A stretch of DNA of 64,000 nt from Terriglobales bacterium (GTDB lineage: Bacteria; Acidobacteriota; Terriglobia; Terriglobales; Acidobacteriaceae), in NCBI GenBank assembly GCA_025451215.1, contig JANWKU010000003.1:1-64000 (forward strand). Direction: 5' to 3'. This document shows positions 61,314-64,000 of the stretch, one piece after another. The notes beneath the pieces are model-generated. The model was not told the origin of the DNA. It did not search any database and saw only the letters and a program-made list of their open reading frames with translations. How positions within the stretch are numbered: the stretch's first letter is position 1; every line of letters begins with the position of its first letter. The translations under genes and the position numbers were made by a program.

Positions 61314-61550
61314 TCACAACTTGTCTTCCGCTGCATCGGCCCTGATCTGTTGGTAAACCTGTTTTCTCAAGAACTCCGAGACCACTTTGGCAAAGTCACG
61401 ATCATTCATATAACGCGCAAACATTTCTTGATTCTGATCCGAACGATCTATGAACTTGCCTTCGAGCGCTTTATCGAAGACATACTTGAAGTTCTCCAGT
61501 GAATTGACCATAGCCGCTTGTCCATAGCAATTTCCAGTCGTTATGTGCAC
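61314..61550 (-). pseudogene. C-terminal remnant of a type I restriction enzyme R subunit (HsdR)
   Basis: The minus-strand frame contains MVNSLENFKYVFDKALEGKF, then IDRSDQNQEMFARYMNDRDF and AKVVSEFLRKQVYQQIR, which resembles the last 60-70 residues of HsdR. No R-subunit motor or nuclease domain, and no hsdM or hsdS, lie nearby. Residues before MVNS look unrelated. So this is most likely the left-over tail of a deleted restriction locus. The call is from pattern memory and should be checked by a search. Confidence 0.55.
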
Positions 61551-62145
61551 CCTTCAGAGAATGCTGTCCAAAATGCCATGTCGCGAATGGGTGGGCACAT
61601 TGAGGGAAAAAGGGGATTAGTGAACAGTTGCGAGGCGGCAACTCGTTGAGCCTCAAGAAGAAAACTGGTGCGCCCTAGGAGACGATTTCAGAACTTTTCT
61701 GGGAGATTTGTGTCTGCCGCCTACGGAACATTCTGCCAGCTCCGCTCGAACTTGAGTAACCCAATAATCTGACCTTCGATCTATCCTAATGCAAACGGAA
61801 GACTTGCAAGAGTGGCCGTGATTCGGCGCACAATTGCGACGTTTAGGCGTGTGAAAGGTTGCTCGGAAGATTGCTCGGAATCGAACCAGCGACATGCCAT
61901 TTTTCCGTCTTAACGTAAAGCAAGACTTACAAGGCCCTGGTCGCTCCTGAAAGCCCTGTAAACTCCGGTGGAAGCGGTTATTGTTCCCATTCTGTTCCCA
62001 AAAATCGCGACGTGTTCCCAGATTTTAGTTGCGCGTGGCGAGTTCGTCGAGAACTTCGAATTGCCATGGCAGATATCTTCCGGGTTGCCCGTGATCCAGG
62101 AGTTAACCGCCATCAGACGGCAGCGGGATCAAATAGACTGAACAC
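61551..62145. other. Scarred intergenic region with possible integrase and tRNA remnants
   Basis: No intact gene is supported in these roughly 600 bases. On the minus strand, 61910-62040 encodes KIWEHVAIFGNRMGTITAST, similar to the extreme C terminus of some tyrosine integrases, and 61871-61898 (minus strand) contains GCTGGTTCGATTCC, like a tRNA T-arm whose stem no longer pairs well. An integrase end next to a tRNA 3' end is the usual layout of an attachment site. I treat this as a decayed element boundary with low certainty. Confidence 0.3.
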
Positions 62146-63338
62146 ATGCCCCTCGCCAACCGCAAATACGACATCGTCCTCTATGGAGCCTCGGGATTCA
62201 CCGGCAAGCAGACAGTCGAGTACTGCAGGCAGTTCGCTCCATCAGGATTGCGATGGGCCATCGCGGGACGGAATCGATCTAAGCTCGATACCGTGAATTC
62301 GGCCGGTGTGGACGTTCTCGTTGCCGACGGCGCGGATGATGATGCGCTCAATCGTCTGGCGGCGCAGACGCGGGTCGTGGCTACTACGGCCGGGCCGTTC
62401 AGCCTCTACGGTACGAAGTTGGTCGATGCCTGCGTTCACAATCGCACTCATTATTGCGACATCACCGGCGAGACGCCTTGGATCCGCCGCCTGATCGACC
62501 GCCATCACACGCAAGCTGCAGCGGATGGCACGCGGATCGTACCCTGCTGCGGATATGATTCGATTCCATCCGACTACGGGGCTTGGCTCATCTCGCGTCA
62601 TATCCGCGATGTGTTGCACTCTGACTGCGTAAACGTTTCGGCGTACTTCCGGATGGACGGGGGCGGGGGCATCAACGGAGGTACACTGGCGGCGGCGTTC
62701 AATTTGGCCGAAACGGATCAGATCGAAATGACCCGTGATCCGTTTCTGCTGGACCCTGATCCCGCGTCGCACACGGCGGGGGAACTCCTCCGCAATGCCG
62801 ACCCACCGGAGCCCACTACGACACCGATATTCAGGCTTGGGTGACTCCTTTTCTGATGGGGTCGATCAACACCCGCGTCGTGCGCCGAACCCAGGCTCTG
62901 CTTAGTCAGCGGTTCGATTATCAGGAGTATGCGCAGTTTGACAGTTCCTCAGTGGCGCGCATGGCCTTGTTCGGCGGCAACGTCTTCGGTTCCATTCTCG
63001 GGTCGGGATTTGCACGCCGGATCATCAAACCGCTATTACCGAAGCCAGGCGAGGGACCTTCGGAAAAGGCCATGAATGAGGGCTCCGTCGAATGCGAGTT
63101 CATAGGCACTGCGAAGAGCGGTGTGCGCGTCCGCGGAGTTCTCAAAGGGCAGGGCGACGCGGGAAACCGGTTCACGGTCAAATGCCTGTGCGAGTCGGCC
63201 TTCGTTCTGGCGCTGTCAGACACTGCCCAATCCGGCGCGAAGCCGGGCTTCGGCGGCGTGCTGACACCCGTGACCGGATTGGGAGACGAACTGACCGCCC
63301 GCCTGCGCACCGCCGGGATCAATTTCGAGATCGTTTAA
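62146..63338 (+). pseudogene. Saccharopine dehydrogenase-like / trans-acting enoyl reductase, frameshifted
   Basis: The gene reads as two overlapping frames. The first (62146-62844) has the NAD(P)-binding start DIVLYGASGFTGKQTVEYCR and AIAGRNRSKLD, then HYCDITGETPWIRRLIDRHH and RIVPCCGYDSIPSDYGAWLI. It falls out of frame near 62812-62816 and stops at 62844. The other frame continues from CAC 62814 with HYDTDIQAWVTPFLMGSINT and RVVRRTQALLSQRFDYQEYA to 63338. One missing base explains this. Family members reduce enoyl lipids or act as oxidoreductases. Whether the shift is real or a sequencing error cannot be told; without it the protein would have about 398 residues. Confidence 0.75.
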
Positions 63339-63573
63339 CACGGAGAGCATTACATCTTTTCTGATGCTCGGTAGTGGGTCAGTGACCAACTGCCCGAGAA
63401 TCGCCTTGATGTGGAGAGGCTCTTGACCTCGCCGCCGGGACAGGAATAAGCGAAAGCTATGAAGTCCCCGGACATTGCCGGCATGTTGGGACTCTTACTT
63501 GGCTGAAGCGAGAATTCCCAGCACCCGCCAGCGCAGAGTTAAGAAAATCTAAATAGATCTGAATTAAGAGTAA

Positions 63574-63596
63574 GAATGCAGAAATATTCTGCATTC
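63574..63596. promoter_or_regulatory. Perfect 10-3-10 palindrome, probable operator
   Basis: GAATGCAGAA (63574-63583), ATA, TTCTGCATTC (63587-63596) form an exact 23-bp dyad. It lies 45 bases before the GTG start of the haloacid dehalogenase gene in an AT-rich promoter-like stretch. Such a site would suit a dimeric repressor; the regulator is not in the window. The rest of the 302-base gap 63339-63640 shows nothing. Confidence 0.6.
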
Positions 63597-63640
63597 AATA
63601 ATCTGCTATGTTGATAGGAATTTCCTTTTAGGAGAGTCTT

Positions 63641-64000
63641 GTGTCTCCAAACCGCCGGGAATTTGTCGGCTTAACCGCCGGAAGTCTTGCAATGGCCATG
63701 TTGCCGTCGTCCATTGCTATTACCACGTGTGCTCTTGGCGCGACGGTTACCAGATTTAAAGTGCTTTTGTTCGATGCGTTTCCCATTCTCGATCCTCGCC
63801 CTGTTTTTGTGCTAGCCGAAGAGTTATTTCCGGGGAAGGGCTCGGACCTCAGCAACACTTGGCGCACACGGCAATTTGAGTACACGTGGCTGCGTTCTAT
63901 TTCCCAGAAGTATGAAGATTTTTGGAAAGTCACTGAAGACGCTTTAGTTTTTGCCGCAAGTGCGCAGAAGCTCGACCTCACCGCGGAGAACGAGATCGCC
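63641..64000 (+). CDS. Tat-exported type II haloacid dehalogenase (partial, runs off the window)
   Basis: The first 120 residues are visible. GTG 63641 follows AGGAGAG. The start SPNRREFVGLTAGSLAMAML is a twin-arginine-type signal. The mature part begins with FKVLLFDAFPILDPRPVFVL, where the aspartate of the haloacid dehalogenase motif I (FDAF) is the expected nucleophile, and continues with WRTRQFEYTWLRSISQKYED and FWKVTEDALVFAA, the type II 2-haloacid dehalogenase pattern. An exported version is unusual for these normally cytoplasmic enzymes. Confidence 0.8.
   Translation, partial: MSPNRREFVGLTAGSLAMAMLPSSIAITTCALGATVTRFKVLLFDAFPILDPRPVFVLAEELFPGKGSDLSNTWRTRQFEYTWLRSISQKYEDFWKVTEDALVFAASAQKLDLTAENEIA

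Noticed and set aside
61245-61502. 85-codon plus-strand open frame
   Set aside because: It is antisense to the HsdR-like remnant; its content mirrors that frame and shows no domain of its own.

Overview
This window most likely comes from a Gram-negative (diderm) soil bacterium, probably Acidobacteriota (Terriglobia-like). That is an inference, not a direct reading. It rests on the P- and L-ring flagellar genes, many sugar enzymes carrying Tat or lipoprotein signals, a GH116 glucosidase, a PQQ sugar dehydrogenase, and a sigma factor paired with an anti-sigma protein ending in a YCF48-like domain.

Positions 1-26,900 hold a large flagellar cluster. The first operon is fliF(partial)-fliG-fliH-fliI-fliJ. 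It is followed by fliK-flgD-flgE behind a good sigma-54 promoter, then fliN-fliO-fliP-fliQ-fliR-flhB-flhA-fliA. After that come a c-di-GMP-type MshEN protein and an HDOD protein, flgF-flgG-flgA-flgH-flgI-flgJ behind a second sigma-54-like site, and flgM-flgN-flgK-flgL. On the minus strand are fliC, fliD and fliS. Several parts are minimal: FlgD has only the N-terminal domain, FlgJ has no muramidase, FliO shows no clear membrane segment, FlgH has no lipidation cysteine, and the flagellin is short. fliL, fliM, flhF and flhG are not seen here.

Positions 27,000-35,100 form a glycosylation block next to flagellin: a 1,251-residue TPR-methyltransferase-GT4-GT2 protein, a TPR-methyltransferase, a GT2-TPR protein and a CgeB-like glycosyltransferase. 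Positions 35,200-42,000 hold a degenerate PAS-GGDEF gene with motA-motB, then a regulatory cluster: an OmpR-type regulator, an isolated histidine-kinase dimerisation domain, a sigma-54 activator without a DNA-binding domain, and a complete NtrC-type regulator.

Five sites share a TAAA-like -35, a 16-bp spacer and GCCGAT(A/G/T)A, a sigma-28 (FliA) promoter pattern. They lie before flgM, the HDOD gene, fliC, the PAS-GGDEF-motAB operon and, unexpectedly, a long inverted-repeat structure (23,696-23,850, minus strand) in the gap between flgL and fliS. That structure looks like an RNA gene and is the best candidate here for something undescribed.

Positions 42,400-55,500 carry hexuronate and sugar catabolism: a cupin, kduI, an MFS transporter, a Tat-exported enolase-superfamily enzyme, an RraA-type lipoprotein, uxaC, a Gfo/Idh/MocA oxidoreductase, a PQQ sugar dehydrogenase, a ROK kinase and a GH116 glucosidase. 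The rest (55,500-64,000) is mixed: an anti-sigma/sigma pair, a PPOX protein, a P-loop kinase, tRNA-Gln(CUG), a SpoIIE-type phosphatase and an IPT/TIG lipoprotein. It ends with a scarred stretch holding an HsdR remnant and possible integrase/tRNA remnants, a frameshifted enoyl-reductase-like gene, and the start of a Tat-exported haloacid dehalogenase behind a perfect palindrome.
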